Notes: a model not told the origin generated them from the sequence alone. 52,382 bases of DNA from Rhizobium mesoamericanum STM3625 (GCF_000312665.1 NZ_HF536773.1:183100-235481); one strand, 5' to 3'; positions 1 through 8,522 are shown, numbered from the stretch's first letter. Made by a program: numbers and translations.

Positions 1-1
1 C

Positions 2-223
2 TATGCCGGGATTTTTGCGCTCGGCGGCTACTACGTCATAACGGGCAGGATCGAGATTGGGACGGTCGTCGCCTTCATTTCGGGCCTCAACAAGGTGTCG
101 GATCCCTGGGGAGCGCTTGTTGACTGGTATCGTGATCTGCGAGTGACTCAGGTCAAATACGAGCTCATCCGCGACGCAAGCGCTCCTGACGCGCACCAGC
201 CAAGCGCGGTTACTCCGGACTAG
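2..223 (+). CDS. ABC transporter transmembrane protein, C-terminal fragment
   Basis: The frame is open from the window edge to TAG at 221-223 and gives about 73 residues. It reads as the end of an ABC exporter membrane domain: a hydrophobic helix with a GGYYV start, then a segment with VVAFISGL, then a helix containing DPWGALVDWYRDLR, and a short polar tail ending in TPD. The tail stops without an ATP-binding domain, so the ATPase domain would have to be a separate protein or lie upstream. The 5' end lies outside the window, so start, total length and substrate are unknown. The gene after it is a remnant, so no operon can be inferred. Confidence 0.65.
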   Translation, partial: YAGIFALGGYYVITGRIEIGTVVAFISGLNKVSDPWGALVDWYRDLRVTQVKYELIRDASAPDAHQPSAVTPD

Positions 224-474
224 ACTTGTTGCGGTAAGTCATCGGTCGATCGTGCAGATGCTCGAACCGTTTTGCTCTCTTCCGAAGGAAGATCGTTGCT
301 GGCCGCCAATGCTCCCAGGCTTTTTGACGGCCCACCGGGCAGGCGGGAGCTGATCTTTGGCCTCCGTCAATGCATGCAGTTGCAAACGCTGAATTGTATC
401 GGCCATCCCACTTCCGTGAACGTGAAGGAAGCAGGGACAGATCTGAGAAGAAGTCCTGCTTGGGAGAAACAGAC

Positions 475-802
475 ATGCTGGTCGAGAGTGCAATGACCCC
501 GTCCCTGATTACCGTCGCAGCGTCCTCCACTTGCCTGTGATGGACGACAAAGGCGTGCTCCTTGGCGTGATCACCGAAGGCAGAGCTGGAGCCGGAACGG
601 CTTCATCCGCTGTCAGGTCAGAAATGGCGTAGCTGAACTCGTCGGAACCATTTTCGATGAACCGGGGAGGCGCGCTGCAAAAGTCGCGACGGAGAACGTT
701 CCAGGCGTGAAAGCGATCGCAGATAACCTGACTTGGATCGACCCGTATTACGGAGTGGCAATGCCGCCGCCGGTCGAAGAAGAGCTCGCATCTAGGAGCT
801 AA
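475..802 (+). pseudogene. CBS-BON domain protein, decayed remnant
   Basis: Three pieces of one protein lie in different frames. ATG at 475, after a GGGAG, starts MLVESAMTPSLITVA, typical of the first CBS motif, but hits a stop at 538. From about 510 another frame reads LPVMDDKGVLLGVITEG, a second CBS motif. From about 615 a third frame reads NGVAELVGTIFDEPGRR and then VPGVKAIADNL, a BON domain, ending in TAA at 800-802. Intact family members run to about 220-240 residues; here the middle is deleted and frameshifts separate the parts. CBS proteins of this type bind adenine nucleotides. The remnant is not expected to make a working protein. Confidence 0.75.
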
Positions 803-828
803 GATTAGTTTGACACCTCATACTTAGA

Positions 829-842
829 TTGATCTCCGTCAA
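829..842 (+). promoter_or_regulatory. FixK/FNR-type box
   Basis: The sequence TTGATCTCCGTCAA matches TTGAY-N4-RTCAA in all ten fixed positions. It lies about 52 bases before the ATG at 894, the usual distance for class II activation. The frame from that ATG breaks after about 29 residues, so the box may now drive a broken gene. Confidence 0.7.
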
Positions 843-1203
843 GGAAGAGATGTCCTCCTCCCCTATGCTGTTTACAAAGCTCATAGGTGGAACATGCAGG
901 ATCGAGAGTTATCCTTCCATGGCGCGGCCGGCTCGTTCATCAGTCCCTGCTTCTTTCTAGAGGTCCGGGATCCCAGATTGTGATCGGCTGCGGCATGTTC
1001 TGTGCATCCTTGGTCGAGGACCGTTCCCGGCGTGCACCCGAGCGGCTAGCGCGCCCGGATTGGCACAACGACGGCCGGAGCTTTGTCCTCAATCTGTCTG
1101 ACCATCTCAACCAGGCCACCGATCAGAATGGTTCGGCCTGTCCTTCGGAACGTCAGGCGGGCACGTGAGCCGGAGCAGACATCAGGCAAAAAGGAGAATG
1201 CAG
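843..1203 (+). other. Intergenic stretch with a broken reading frame
   Basis: An ATG at 894 opens a frame beginning MQDRELSFHGAAGSF that ends at a TGA near 980. Another plus-strand frame stays open to 1168 but has no good ribosome site and no family I recognise. Its position behind a FixK box suggests a decayed FixK-regulated gene, but the product cannot be named. Confidence 0.35.
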
Positions 1204-1494
1204 ATGCTTTCGACCGATCGTGATTTCAAAGCAGGCGGCGAACGCTTTGCCGTTCCCACCCAGGGCGAAGTAGAAGGTAAGCTCATGGTCTCGGAGTTAG
1301 TCGCCGTCGCCTGCCTGCAGGAGCTTCTGAAGAAAGAACATGCGCCTGTTATCGAGAGGGTTCGGCGTCGGATCCTGCGAGATCTCAAGCACCGATGCTG
1401 TTGTCTGAAGCTCTGCCCGGACGATGAGAAGGCGACTGCAGACTACGCTTTGCAGATTTTGAAGTCCGCCGTGAGAGAGGCCGGATCCCGGTAG
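1204..1494 (+). CDS. Small hypothetical protein
   Basis: The product is 96 residues. The ATG at 1204 is chosen because an AGGAG at about 1191-1195 sits 8 bases before it; the ATG at 1198 is too close. The protein is charged and probably soluble, with a helical centre (KLMVSELVAVACLQELLKKEH) and an Arg-rich stretch followed by CCCLKLC, four cysteines close together. There is no signal peptide or membrane helix. I do not recognise a family. It sits between the remnants of a CBS-BON gene and an acetate kinase gene, so it could itself be a survivor or fragment of a decaying island. Confidence 0.4.
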   Translation: MLSTDRDFKAGGERFAVPTQGEVEGKLMVSELVAVACLQELLKKEHAPVIERVRRRILRDLKHRCCCLKLCPDDEKATADYALQILKSAVREAGSR

Positions 1495-1531
1495 CCCGAC
1501 GGGGCAAGAGAGCTTCAACATGAACAAGGAA

Positions 1532-1830
1532 GTTGGAAGTGGCCATCAATGCTGGTTCGTCACGCTTGAAAATCGGGATCTTCGACATCAGCGTCGGGAC
1601 CGTAGCCGCGTCGGCCAAGGCACCATGCTTTTGGATCAACATCCACGGCTCAAATATCAAATGGGCGGAGAGATCCAAGAAATCGAACTGCCAACCGCCG
1701 CAGGTGGCGTTGGCATTGGGGTGAACTCGAACGTTCTCGATCGGCTGCGGCAAGGCGATTGCCACATCGGATTTGTCGGTCACCCCAGCGTTCATGGAGG
1801 GCTCATATCAAGAGACCAACCGAGTTTCCG
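1532..1830 (+). pseudogene. Acetate kinase remnant
   Basis: The frame near 1535 reads VAINAGSSRLKIGIFD, the N-terminal phosphate-binding motif of acetate kinases (consensus NAGSSSxKF). The match then moves to a second frame, where DCHIGFVGHPSVHGG resembles the family motif VGHRVVHGG; His-Pro replaces His-Arg. The rest of this roughly 400-residue family is missing. Acetate kinase makes ATP from acetyl phosphate, and in some rhizobia it is found among low-oxygen genes, which fits the neighbourhood. The gene is frameshifted and truncated, so it should be inactive. The end coordinate is approximate. Confidence 0.65.
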
Positions 1831-2162
1831 GACGCCGACAAACTGGAGGACTTCCTCTCACCGATGCGGACTTCTGGGATACGCAGGCGCTCCTCGACGA
1901 CTGCCGCCCCGCTTCGATGCGCACAACTGACACAAATCTGAGAAACCGGCTCATCACGCGGGGTCAGAGCCGCGCTCAATATTGGGTTATGTCGAGTTTG
2001 TAACGTCAAGAAATTGATGACCGCTCGTGTCAGCGATCTACCGTACTCCGCCTCCCGCCGTGTTTGGCCTCTGTTAGCGGTTTTCTACTTTCCCAAAACA
2101 ATTGACATTAACGTCTCTTCGGAATGTTCAGAGGTACCATCTGGGCGCCAAGCTCTGAACCG
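1831..2162 (+). other. Intergenic, no recognisable gene
   Basis: Short overlapping frames occur here, but none shows a ribosome site plus a recognisable motif. It is probably the eroded 3' part of the acetate kinase region. A lone TTGACATTAA near 2102 lacks a matching second half-site. Confidence 0.4.
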
Positions 2163-2435
2163 TCAATGGTGTCGCTTCCAATTGGTCACATCAGCCTCAC
2201 TGATCCGGATGGATTGCCCCAGAGCAAGCGAATTTAAAAGTTTCGCCTCCGCAATATCGCACAGTAATCGCACGTTCTCCTGGAGACGTGTTTCGTCGGC
2301 ACGTGGCGGCGATCCAAGTGCCATCAATGCCTTCCGATCAACCAGCACCGTCTTTTGCTCGCCCCCGCTTTCGAGCATCACGATGCCGTTTTCGCCGGAC
2401 GACTTGAGAAACGCGGTGAGAAATCTGACAGACAT
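2163..2435 (-). CDS. Small hypothetical protein behind a FixK box
   Basis: The product is 90 residues. The ATG at 2435 is chosen over longer frames because GGGAGGAGG lies about 8 bases upstream. The protein starts MSVRFLTAFLKSSGENG, has a short strand-rich part (IVMLESGGEQKTVLVDR) and a C-terminal helical part ending NWKRHH. It has no signal peptide. I do not recognise the family. A perfect FixK box lies 122 bases upstream on the same strand orientation, so it is probably induced by low oxygen. It is transcribed away from the end of fixS and could also receive read-through from the fixGHIS operon. Confidence 0.65.
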   Translation of the reverse strand: MSVRFLTAFLKSSGENGIVMLESGGEQKTVLVDRKALMALGSPPRADETRLQENVRLLCDIAEAKLLNSLALGQSIRISEADVTNWKRHH

Positions 2436-2556
2436 GTTGATAACCTCCTCCCGGAGACCTGACGCGGTCCAACCTGGACGTGCCAAGCCTCTTATGACAT
2501 CAGCAACGGCGCTGATGCCGAACGACTGAATTCTAGCCGTGTAGTGGCAGAGTTCT

Positions 2557-2570
2557 TTGATCAGGATCAA
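2557..2570 (-). promoter_or_regulatory. Perfect FixK/FNR box
   Basis: TTGATCAGGATCAA is a perfect TTGAT-N4-ATCAA palindrome. It sits between the end of fixS and the small gene starting at 2435. A class II promoter would start near 2522 and leave a leader of about 85 bases. Confidence 0.8.
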
Positions 2571-2631
2571 AGTCTGCTGACCGGCGCAGCATAAGCGCGT
2601 TTTTTCACAAGCATCGAAATGTCCTTTCGAT

Positions 2632-2799
2632 CTAGAAATTGTCTCGATGACGAACAACGTCATCTTCGTCGTCGAGAACGCGCCAGGCGGCACCCTGCAG
2701 ATCGTCATACTGTCCGTTTTTAAGAGACCACAGGAACGCTGCGAGTCCGATACCTCCCATAAAAAGTGCAATGGGGATCAGATAGATCAACATGTTCAT
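2632..2799 (-). CDS. fixS: FixS, cbb3 oxidase maturation protein
   Basis: The product is 55 residues and was found by reading the strand directly. It begins MNMLIYLIPIALFMGGIGL, a single membrane helix, followed by AAFLWSLKNGQYDDLQG. The helix plus WSLKxGQYDDLxG is the signature of FixS/CcoS. It ends in an acidic tail (LDDEDD). The start ATG overlaps the fixI stop as ATGA. FixS/CcoS is an inner-membrane protein needed for cofactor (haem and Cu) assembly of the cbb3 oxidase. It is the last gene of the fixGHIS operon. Confidence 0.93.
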   Translation of the reverse strand: MNMLIYLIPIALFMGGIGLAAFLWSLKNGQYDDLQGAAWRVLDDEDDVVRHRDNF

Positions 2800-5072
2800 T
2801 GGGTTAAAACCTCTTGCGACGGCAGCGCTGGGGACCTGCCCAAGTGAGCACTATTACTGAAGGTGTTTAGTCGAAGGGCGTTCGTCACAACTATGAGGGA
2901 CGACGTTGACATCGCAATCGCAGCAATCAGCGGGGTAGCGTACCCGGCAAGAGCGATCGGCACCGCCAGCACATTGTAGCCGATTGCGAGTACGAAGTTT
3001 TGCCGAATCAGTTTCGCCGCCCGCCGCGCGACGGCAATCGCTTGTGGCACAGCATCAAGACGTTCGTTGAAAAAGACGAGGTCAGCCGCGTGCCGACCGA
3101 TGTCCGAGGCGGAAGCAGGAGCCATCGATACATGGGCTGCAGCAAGCGCTGGTGCGTCGTTGATGCCATCGCCAACCATGAGGACATGGTGCTCAGAACT
3201 CAAGCGCTTGCACTCCTCGACCTTTTGTTTTGGTGTCAGCGAACAAAAGGCGTTGCGAATGCCCAAGACCTCGGCCGTGTGTTCGACAACGAGCGCGCGG
3301 TCCCCTGACAAAATGGTCGCACCTATTCCGCAGGTGGCGAGCTGCGCGATCGCGTCGGCTGCGCCTGGCCGCAGCGTGTCATTGAACTGGAACAATGCAA
3401 GTGGGCTGCCATCGCGCGATAGCACGACTTCAGAAAACCGAGCATCTTGACTGGTCGCCTGCGCATCTCGACACGCGAACTTCGCGCTTCCGAGGCGATA
3501 GAGGCTGCGCCCTATCCTTGCCTCGAGACCGCCACCGGGAATTTCCTTGACGGTATCAATGAACTTTGGCGCTCTTGGAATGCCGTGCGCCAGCGCCTGA
3601 GACAACGGATGTCTGGAATGAGCAGCCATGCTCGTCGCGATTGCAATTGCTTCATCATCACCCGCCTCTGCCTTCACCAGCTGGGGACGGCCCATCGTCA
3701 ACGTTCCCGTTTTATCGAAGGCAACTACATCCACTTCAGCCAGCCTCTCGAGCGCCGATCCGTCCTTCACCATGATTCCCTTACGGAAGAGCTCGCCGGC
3801 CGACACGACCTGGACTACCGGCACTGCCAAGCCCAGCGCACATGGGCATGTGATGACGAGCACCGACACGGCAATTAGCATCGCCTGCTTCCAATCCCCT
3901 CCAAGGATACCCCACGCGAGGAATGAGACGAGTGCAAGAAGGTGAACTGCGGGCGAGTAGAGAGCGGCCGCTCTGTCAGCAATGCGCCTATATCGAGCGC
4001 GGCCGCCTTCTGCGGCCTCCATCAACCCAATGATTTCAGCTAACAGCGAATTGCCCGCAGTCTTCGTAGCACGTACGATTAGCGAACCCGTCAGGTTCAT
4101 GGCACCTGAACGAACCTCACTGTCTGGCTCGACCGCGACCGGACTGCTTTCTCCCGTTACGATCGACAGGTCGATTTCGCTCGCACCGCTCGCCACCACG
4201 CCGTCAACCGGGATACGCTCACCGGCAGCAATCACGACCTCATCGCCGATTGAAATCTCGTCAATCAGGACAAAACGCTTGCTCCCGTCGGTCGAGAGTA
4301 CGAGCGCCCCACGGGGCGCGAGACGCGCCAAGCCATTGATCGCTGCACGGGCTTTTTCGCGCATGATGTGATCGAGCGTCCTGCCGATCAGCAGGAAGAA
4401 GAGAAGCGACACGGAGGCATCAAACCAGGCATGCTCTCCATGGTGCATCGTCTCCCAGAGCGAGACGCCATACGAAAGCGTGACCGCCAGGGAAATCGGG
4501 ACATCCATGTTTGTGCGGCCATGCTTGAGGACATTCCACGCTGACGAAAAGAAGAAGCGCCCGGCATAGATCAGTGCAGGTGCGGCGATCAGTGCCGAGA
4601 TCCAGTGAAACATGTCGCGTGTGGCGGCATCCGCTCCGGACCACACGGAGACAGACAGCAACATGATATTTGCTGCGGCAAATCCGGAGACCCCGACAGC
4701 CAAAAGCAATTGGTTCCTAAGGGTGTCGTTTTCTGCCGTCATCGGGATAAAGGGATGGGCTTGGTATCCGCGGCTCGCGATTGCCTCTAGGATCTGCACC
4801 GGGTCCACGGGACGCCCCCTTAGGGTTTCATGGTAGACGCAACTGACCCGCTTTGCGGTTAGATTGACACGCGCCTTCTTTACGAATGGGAGGCGGGCGA
4901 GCGCCGACTCTATGGTCGCGATACAGCCCCCACAGTGAACCCCCGGGACGCTGAGGTCGAGTTGGCGTAGCCCCTCACCTACGGGATGACTGGATGAAAT
5001 AATCTCTTCCGAGCTGTGCGAGTTACTGCTGAGAGCTAGGACACTTTCCGCGTTCATCGTGCAGCAGGTCAT
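2796..5072 (-). CDS. fixI: FixI, copper-transporting P1B-type ATPase for cbb3 oxidase
   Basis: The product is 758 residues. The N-terminus has a heavy-metal-associated domain with GVHCGGC (Cys47, Cys50). Membrane helices follow. CPC lies at about 409-411 in the transport helix (CPCALGLAVP), the phosphorylation site is DKTGTLTMG, and the hinge motif is GDGINDAPAL. These mark a P1B-1 copper ATPase, and the position between fixH and fixS identifies it as FixI/CcoI, which supplies Cu for the CuB centre of FixN. The start overlaps the fixH stop as ATGA, as does its stop with fixS, so translation is probably coupled. No motif is missing. Before the HMA domain is a Ser/Cys-containing leader starting MTCCTMN. 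Confidence 0.96.
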   Translation of the reverse strand: MTCCTMNAESVLALSSNSHSSEEIISSSHPVGEGLRQLDLSVPGVHCGGCIATIESALARLPFVKKARVNLTAKRVSCVYHETLRGRPVDPVQILEAIASRGYQAHPFIPMTAENDTLRNQLLLAVGVSGFAAANIMLLSVSVWSGADAATRDMFHWISALIAAPALIYAGRFFFSSAWNVLKHGRTNMDVPISLAVTLSYGVSLWETMHHGEHAWFDASVSLLFFLLIGRTLDHIMREKARAAINGLARLAPRGALVLSTDGSKRFVLIDEISIGDEVVIAAGERIPVDGVVASGASEIDLSIVTGESSPVAVEPDSEVRSGAMNLTGSLIVRATKTAGNSLLAEIIGLMEAAEGGRARYRRIADRAAALYSPAVHLLALVSFLAWGILGGDWKQAMLIAVSVLVITCPCALGLAVPVVQVVSAGELFRKGIMVKDGSALERLAEVDVVAFDKTGTLTMGRPQLVKAEAGDDEAIAIATSMAAHSRHPLSQALAHGIPRAPKFIDTVKEIPGGGLEARIGRSLYRLGSAKFACRDAQATSQDARFSEVVLSRDGSPLALFQFNDTLRPGAADAIAQLATCGIGATILSGDRALVVEHTAEVLGIRNAFCSLTPKQKVEECKRLSSEHHVLMVGDGINDAPALAAAHVSMAPASASDIGRHAADLVFFNERLDAVPQAIAVARRAAKLIRQNFVLAIGYNVLAVPIALAGYATPLIAAIAMSTSSLIVVTNALRLNTFSNSAHLGRSPALPSQEVLTQ

Positions 5073-5560
5073 TGGCCGAACTCCGCCGTATCCAGTCTCC
5101 TTGCCTCATGCATGACGACCGCGCCGGCTTTGCGCGAGACGATCTCCACGATCCAATCCCCTTTCCGAACTTCATGGCGCACCTTAAAATGGCCGCTCGC
5201 CACCTTGCTCAATGGAACCTGAAAATCTTCATGATCTCCGACAGGCCGTCTAAACGACAGAGTCACGTCATCCACGTCGGCGGGCAAACCGTCCTTGTTG
5301 CGAATTGCATAATCGATTTCATTTCCCCGAATCGACAGCGTCCCGGCAACTCCCGAGGCTGCTAACGCCTTCATGGCGGCCGCCTTGGCGTTGAATTCCT
5401 GGCTGGCCACGTAAGTGTTTTCGACCACCAAACCACTCCAACTGGACGAGGCATACCAGGCCATGGTGACGTTCACGCCAATTACCACCCCGAAGAAGGA
5501 AATCATGGCAACAAGCATGTGGCGTCCGGTGAAACCGTGGGGGGCTGTGCGAGCTGTCAT
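5069..5560 (-). CDS. fixH: FixH, cbb3 oxidase assembly protein
   Basis: The product is 163 residues. A short basic N-terminus (TARTAPHGFTGRHML) precedes one membrane helix (VAMISFFGVVIGVNVTMAWYA), and the rest is a periplasmic domain with SWSGLVVENTYVASQEFN, the family signature for FixH/CcoH. CcoH interacts with the cbb3 complex and stabilises it during assembly. Its ATG overlaps the fixG stop as ATGA and its stop overlaps fixI the same way. The length is typical. Confidence 0.93.
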   Translation of the reverse strand: MTARTAPHGFTGRHMLVAMISFFGVVIGVNVTMAWYASSSWSGLVVENTYVASQEFNAKAAAMKALAASGVAGTLSIRGNEIDYAIRNKDGLPADVDDVTLSFRRPVGDHEDFQVPLSKVASGHFKVRHEVRKGDWIVEIVSRKAGAVVMHEARRLDTAEFGQ

Positions 5561-7125
5561 TGGGTCTCTCCGGGCGAATTGAAGGTTGCCTTGTAAATCG
5601 ATCTGTCACGATGTTCGCTGTCTTCGGCGATGAACAGGAAATCTGTCGCCGACCCCGCATTGCCATGTCGCGTCACGAACACCTTGAGGCTTGTCGCCGC
5701 GTCTGGACCCGCATCGATGGTGAAGCTTCGGCCATCCTCTCTGGAGAGTTCGGCAATTCGCATTGTGGCGCCATCCAACCCTTCCAACCTGAGGTTCACT
5801 TTCCGAGGGGCGGGAACCATGTTGAGAATGCGAAGCGTATAGCCGTTTCGTATCGAGCCGTCGGACTCCAGGACATACTGCGGATTCCGGTCGTGAACGA
5901 CATTGAGTTCAAGCCTTTCGCGCAACGCCAGATGGACCAGCATGCCAACCCCGATTGCGGCCCAGACAGCTGCATAGAAAAGAACTCTTGGCCGAAAGAT
6001 GATGTGCCAATCGAAGTGGCGAATGCTCGCAACGAATGAACCGTCTGGGTATCGAACGAGCGCCGGCTGGACGGGAGTCTTTCCTCCGTCTGTCGCTTGA
6101 AGCATGTTTTGCGAATACTCGCTAAGCGTCGCATAGGCTATCAGGCCGCGCGGTTTTCCGAGCTTGTCCATCACCCCGTCACATGCATCGATACAGAGCG
6201 CGCATGTGATGCACTCCATTTGCTGGCCGTCGCGAATGTCGATTCCCATCGGGCAGACTGCCACGCAAGCGTTGCAATCGACGCAGTCCCCGACACTTTG
6301 GCCCGCCGCCTGAGCCTTCTTGGCGTGGCGCGACCGAGGCTCGCCGCGCCAGTCGTTGTAAGTGACGACAAGCGAATTCTCGTCCAGCATCGCACCCTGG
6401 ATGCGCGGCCAGGGACACATGTAGGTGCATACCTGCTCGCGCATCAATCCGCCGAGTACATAGGTCGTAGCGGTGAGGATACCGATCGTCGCAAAGGCGA
6501 CCGCAGGCGCGCTGCCACTCAAGAGCGAAGTCAAGAGCGTTGGCGCGTCGGCAAAATAGAAAATCCACGCGCCACCGGTTGCGACACCAATCAACAGCCA
6601 GATGGCGTGCTTGATCAGCCGCTTCCGCAGCTTTTCAAGCGTCCAGGGGCTACAGTCGAGCTTCATTCGCGCGTTACGGTCGCCTTCGATCGCCCGCTCG
6701 ACAACGAGAAAGAGGTCAACCCAGACCGTCTGGGGACAGGCATAACCGCACCACGCGCGGCCAACGGCGGATGTTACGAGAAACAGGCCGAAACCTGCCA
6801 TCACAAGCAGGCCCGCCACGTAGTAGAATTCTTGTGGCCAGATCTCGACGAAGAAGAAAAAGAAGCGCCGGGAGGCCATGTCGACGAGGATAGCCTGGTC
6901 AGGGGCGTAAGGCCCTCGATCCCACCTGATCCACGGCGCAAGATAATAGATCCCCAGCGTGACCAGCATCACGAGCCACTTAAAACGGCGGAATCGGCCT
7001 TCGGCACGCTTGGGAAAGACCTTCTTGCGCGCCGCATAGAGCGGCTGCCTGTTCTTCTTGGCATTGACCGCCTCTGAAGGCAGCCGCTCGATGTCTTCTG
7101 GCTCCGGCGCTGTGTCGAGATTCAT
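5557..7125 (-). CDS. fixG: FixG, membrane ferredoxin-like cbb3 assembly protein
   Basis: The product is 522 residues. It is a polytopic membrane protein with several helices in the first half, a CGYACPQTVWVD motif, two 4Fe-4S ferredoxin motifs (CVDCNACVAVCPMGIDIR, then CITCALCIDACD), a further helix and a C-terminal periplasmic Ig-like domain (about 400-520). This is the FixG/CcoG arrangement. CcoG homologues act as copper reductases that help load CuB. It is the first gene of fixGHIS, with a FixK box 57 bases upstream. The ATG at 7125 has only a weak ribosome site, but the following residues (MNLDTAPEPEDIERLP) look like a family N-terminus. Confidence 0.95.
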   Translation of the reverse strand: MNLDTAPEPEDIERLPSEAVNAKKNRQPLYAARKKVFPKRAEGRFRRFKWLVMLVTLGIYYLAPWIRWDRGPYAPDQAILVDMASRRFFFFFVEIWPQEFYYVAGLLVMAGFGLFLVTSAVGRAWCGYACPQTVWVDLFLVVERAIEGDRNARMKLDCSPWTLEKLRKRLIKHAIWLLIGVATGGAWIFYFADAPTLLTSLLSGSAPAVAFATIGILTATTYVLGGLMREQVCTYMCPWPRIQGAMLDENSLVVTYNDWRGEPRSRHAKKAQAAGQSVGDCVDCNACVAVCPMGIDIRDGQQMECITCALCIDACDGVMDKLGKPRGLIAYATLSEYSQNMLQATDGGKTPVQPALVRYPDGSFVASIRHFDWHIIFRPRVLFYAAVWAAIGVGMLVHLALRERLELNVVHDRNPQYVLESDGSIRNGYTLRILNMVPAPRKVNLRLEGLDGATMRIAELSREDGRSFTIDAGPDAATSLKVFVTRHGNAGSATDFLFIAEDSEHRDRSIYKATFNSPGETQ

Positions 7126-7181
7126 GGGCTACGTCCGATTTGTTTACCGGCACGTTTTCCCACCTTCGACGACCTGGCTCC

Positions 7182-7195
7182 TTGACGCAGATCAA
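7182..7195 (-). promoter_or_regulatory. FixK box of fixGHIS
   Basis: TTGACGCAGATCAA matches the TTGAY-N4-RTCAA pattern. It is 57 bases before the fixG ATG, consistent with direct FixK activation of fixGHIS separately from fixNOQP. Confidence 0.8.
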
Positions 7196-7211
7196 GAACG
7201 AAACGGTTCGC

Positions 7212-7251
7212 ACAAAACAAAAAGGCCGCGCCTTGGAGAGAAGACGCGGCC
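7212..7251 (-). terminator. Rho-independent terminator of the fixNOQP operon
   Basis: On the minus strand a GGCCGCG stem with a 14-base loop and a CGCGGCC partner is followed by TTTTTGTTTTGT. It lies after fixP and the small frame at 7300-7485, just before the fixG promoter, and should separate the two fix operons. Confidence 0.85.
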
Positions 7252-7299
7252 AGGAGGAACTGCGGGGGCAAGTTCAAAGGGACGTCCTCCCTTCGACAG

Positions 7300-7485
7300 C
7301 TATCGGCTCGTCGTCTCGTGATCTTTGAGGCACGTCAAATTCACGATTGAATTTCCAAGCTTCTCAGGATCGTCTTCCTCCGGGACGGGCGGGACGATTT
7401 TCGCTCTGGCAGAAACACGCTTGCGGATCACCGCCCGCGGAGTGCCATACAGGGACAGGAGAGCATTGTGATCGTGGCTGGACAC
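7300..7485 (-). CDS. Small hypothetical protein after fixP
   Basis: The product is 61 residues and begins at GTG 7485, with AGGAG 8 bases before it; the AGGAG overlaps the fixP stop. It begins MSSHDHNALLSLYG and has a basic stretch (RAVIRKRVSARAK) then an acidic one (PEEDDPEK). There is no membrane helix or known motif. It sits between fixP and the operon terminator, so it would be co-transcribed with fixNOQP. The placement and ribosome site support it, but I have no family match, so it may be a chance frame. Confidence 0.5.
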   Translation of the reverse strand: MSSHDHNALLSLYGTPRAVIRKRVSARAKIVPPVPEEDDPEKLGNSIVNLTCLKDHETTSR

Positions 7486-7496
7486 TCTTTGAACTC

Positions 7497-8360
7497 CTAT
7501 TTACCGCCACCGAGCGAGTGGACAAACACCGTCAACTCTTTCACGGTCGTGTCTCCGAGGCGAGCCGACCACGCAGGCATCACGCCGTGCTTCGGCTCAA
7601 CGATCTGCCGCGCTATCGCGTCCTCGCCCTTCCCTTTCAACCAGATTGCATCGGCAAGATTGGGCGCGCCCATGTCTGGCTTGCCTTTCGCATCCTCGCC
7701 GTGGCAGGCTACGCAGTTATCGAGAAACACCTGTTTGCCCGCGTCGGCCATGGCCGGATCCCTTGGAGCGTTGGTTAGGCTCCACACATAAGCTGCCACT
7801 TCTCTTACCTGAGTGGGTTCGAGAATATCACGGAAGGCTGGCATCTCCGAAATATGGGTATCCGTGTCGGCATCGAAACGAATACCGTGGGCAATCGTCT
7901 GCTGAATGGCATTAAGGTCCCCACCCCAAAGCCAATCATCGTCATTGAGGTTGGGAAAACCGGGCCCACCCGTCGCACCCGATCCGTGACAAGGAGCGCA
8001 ATTGACCTTGAATGCGGAGGCGCCGCCGGCAATCGCGAATTCCCTTAGGTCCTGGTCCGCGTCGATTTCCTGCACCGTTTTGGCGGCAACAAGGTCTCTG
8101 AACTTCGTCTGCGCTAGACTTGCCTGATCAATGTCTTGCTTTAGTTCAGCACGGCTGGAGAAACCCAACAACCCCTTTGTCGTGTCCCTAATCATTGGTA
8201 TCGAGGGATAAGCGATTGCGTATCCGACCGCCCACAGGATGGTTGCGTAAAAGGTCCATACCCACCATCGCGGCATGGGATTGTTGAGTTCACGGATTCC
8301 ATCCCATTCGTGTCCGGTAGTCTCGACGCCGCTCAATTCATCTACATGTTTGTCCGACAT
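7497..8360 (-). CDS. fixP: FixP, dihaem cytochrome c subunit of cbb3 oxidase
   Basis: The product is 287 residues from ATG 8360. That start is preferred to the ATG at 8369 because GAAGGA lies 7 bases before it and the sequence then begins MSDKHVDELSGVETTGHEWDG, the usual FixP start. One N-terminal membrane helix (WWVWTFYATILWAVGYAIAY) anchors two periplasmic cytochrome c domains with haem sites CAPCH and CVACH, each followed by a possible axial Met (for example SEMPAF and GVMPAW). FixP takes electrons from FixO or bc1 and passes them to FixN. The gene overlaps or abuts fixQ. Confidence 0.96.
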   Translation of the reverse strand: MSDKHVDELSGVETTGHEWDGIRELNNPMPRWWVWTFYATILWAVGYAIAYPSIPMIRDTTKGLLGFSSRAELKQDIDQASLAQTKFRDLVAAKTVQEIDADQDLREFAIAGGASAFKVNCAPCHGSGATGGPGFPNLNDDDWLWGGDLNAIQQTIAHGIRFDADTDTHISEMPAFRDILEPTQVREVAAYVWSLTNAPRDPAMADAGKQVFLDNCVACHGEDAKGKPDMGAPNLADAIWLKGKGEDAIARQIVEPKHGVMPAWSARLGDTTVKELTVFVHSLGGGK

Positions 8361-8361
8361 C

Positions 8362-8514
8362 TCAGTCATCCTTCAGTGGAATATCAGCCGCCTCGGCGGC
8401 GCATTGCTTGCTTCCCGGACGAAGGGTGAAGAGCACTGCGCCAACGAAAAACAGTGCCATGGCCACCAGGCCCCAACTATCGGCGAAGTGCCTCATCGCG
8501 GTATAAGTTTCCAT
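8362..8514 (-). CDS. fixQ: FixQ, small subunit of cbb3 oxidase
   Basis: The product is 50 residues and was read directly from the strand. It begins METYTAMRHFADSWGL, has a single helix (VAMALFFVGAVLFTL) and a short polar tail (RPGSKQ...). This matches FixQ/CcoQ, a one-helix subunit that stabilises the binding of FixP to the core. It lies 8 bases after fixO and immediately before fixP. Confidence 0.93.
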   Translation of the reverse strand: METYTAMRHFADSWGLVAMALFFVGAVLFTLRPGSKQCAAEAADIPLKDD

Positions 8515-8522
8515 AGATCACC

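Noticed and set aside
6097..7077. 326-codon plus-strand frame opposite fixG
   Set aside because: Shadow of fixG, which has clear ferredoxin motifs and operon context.
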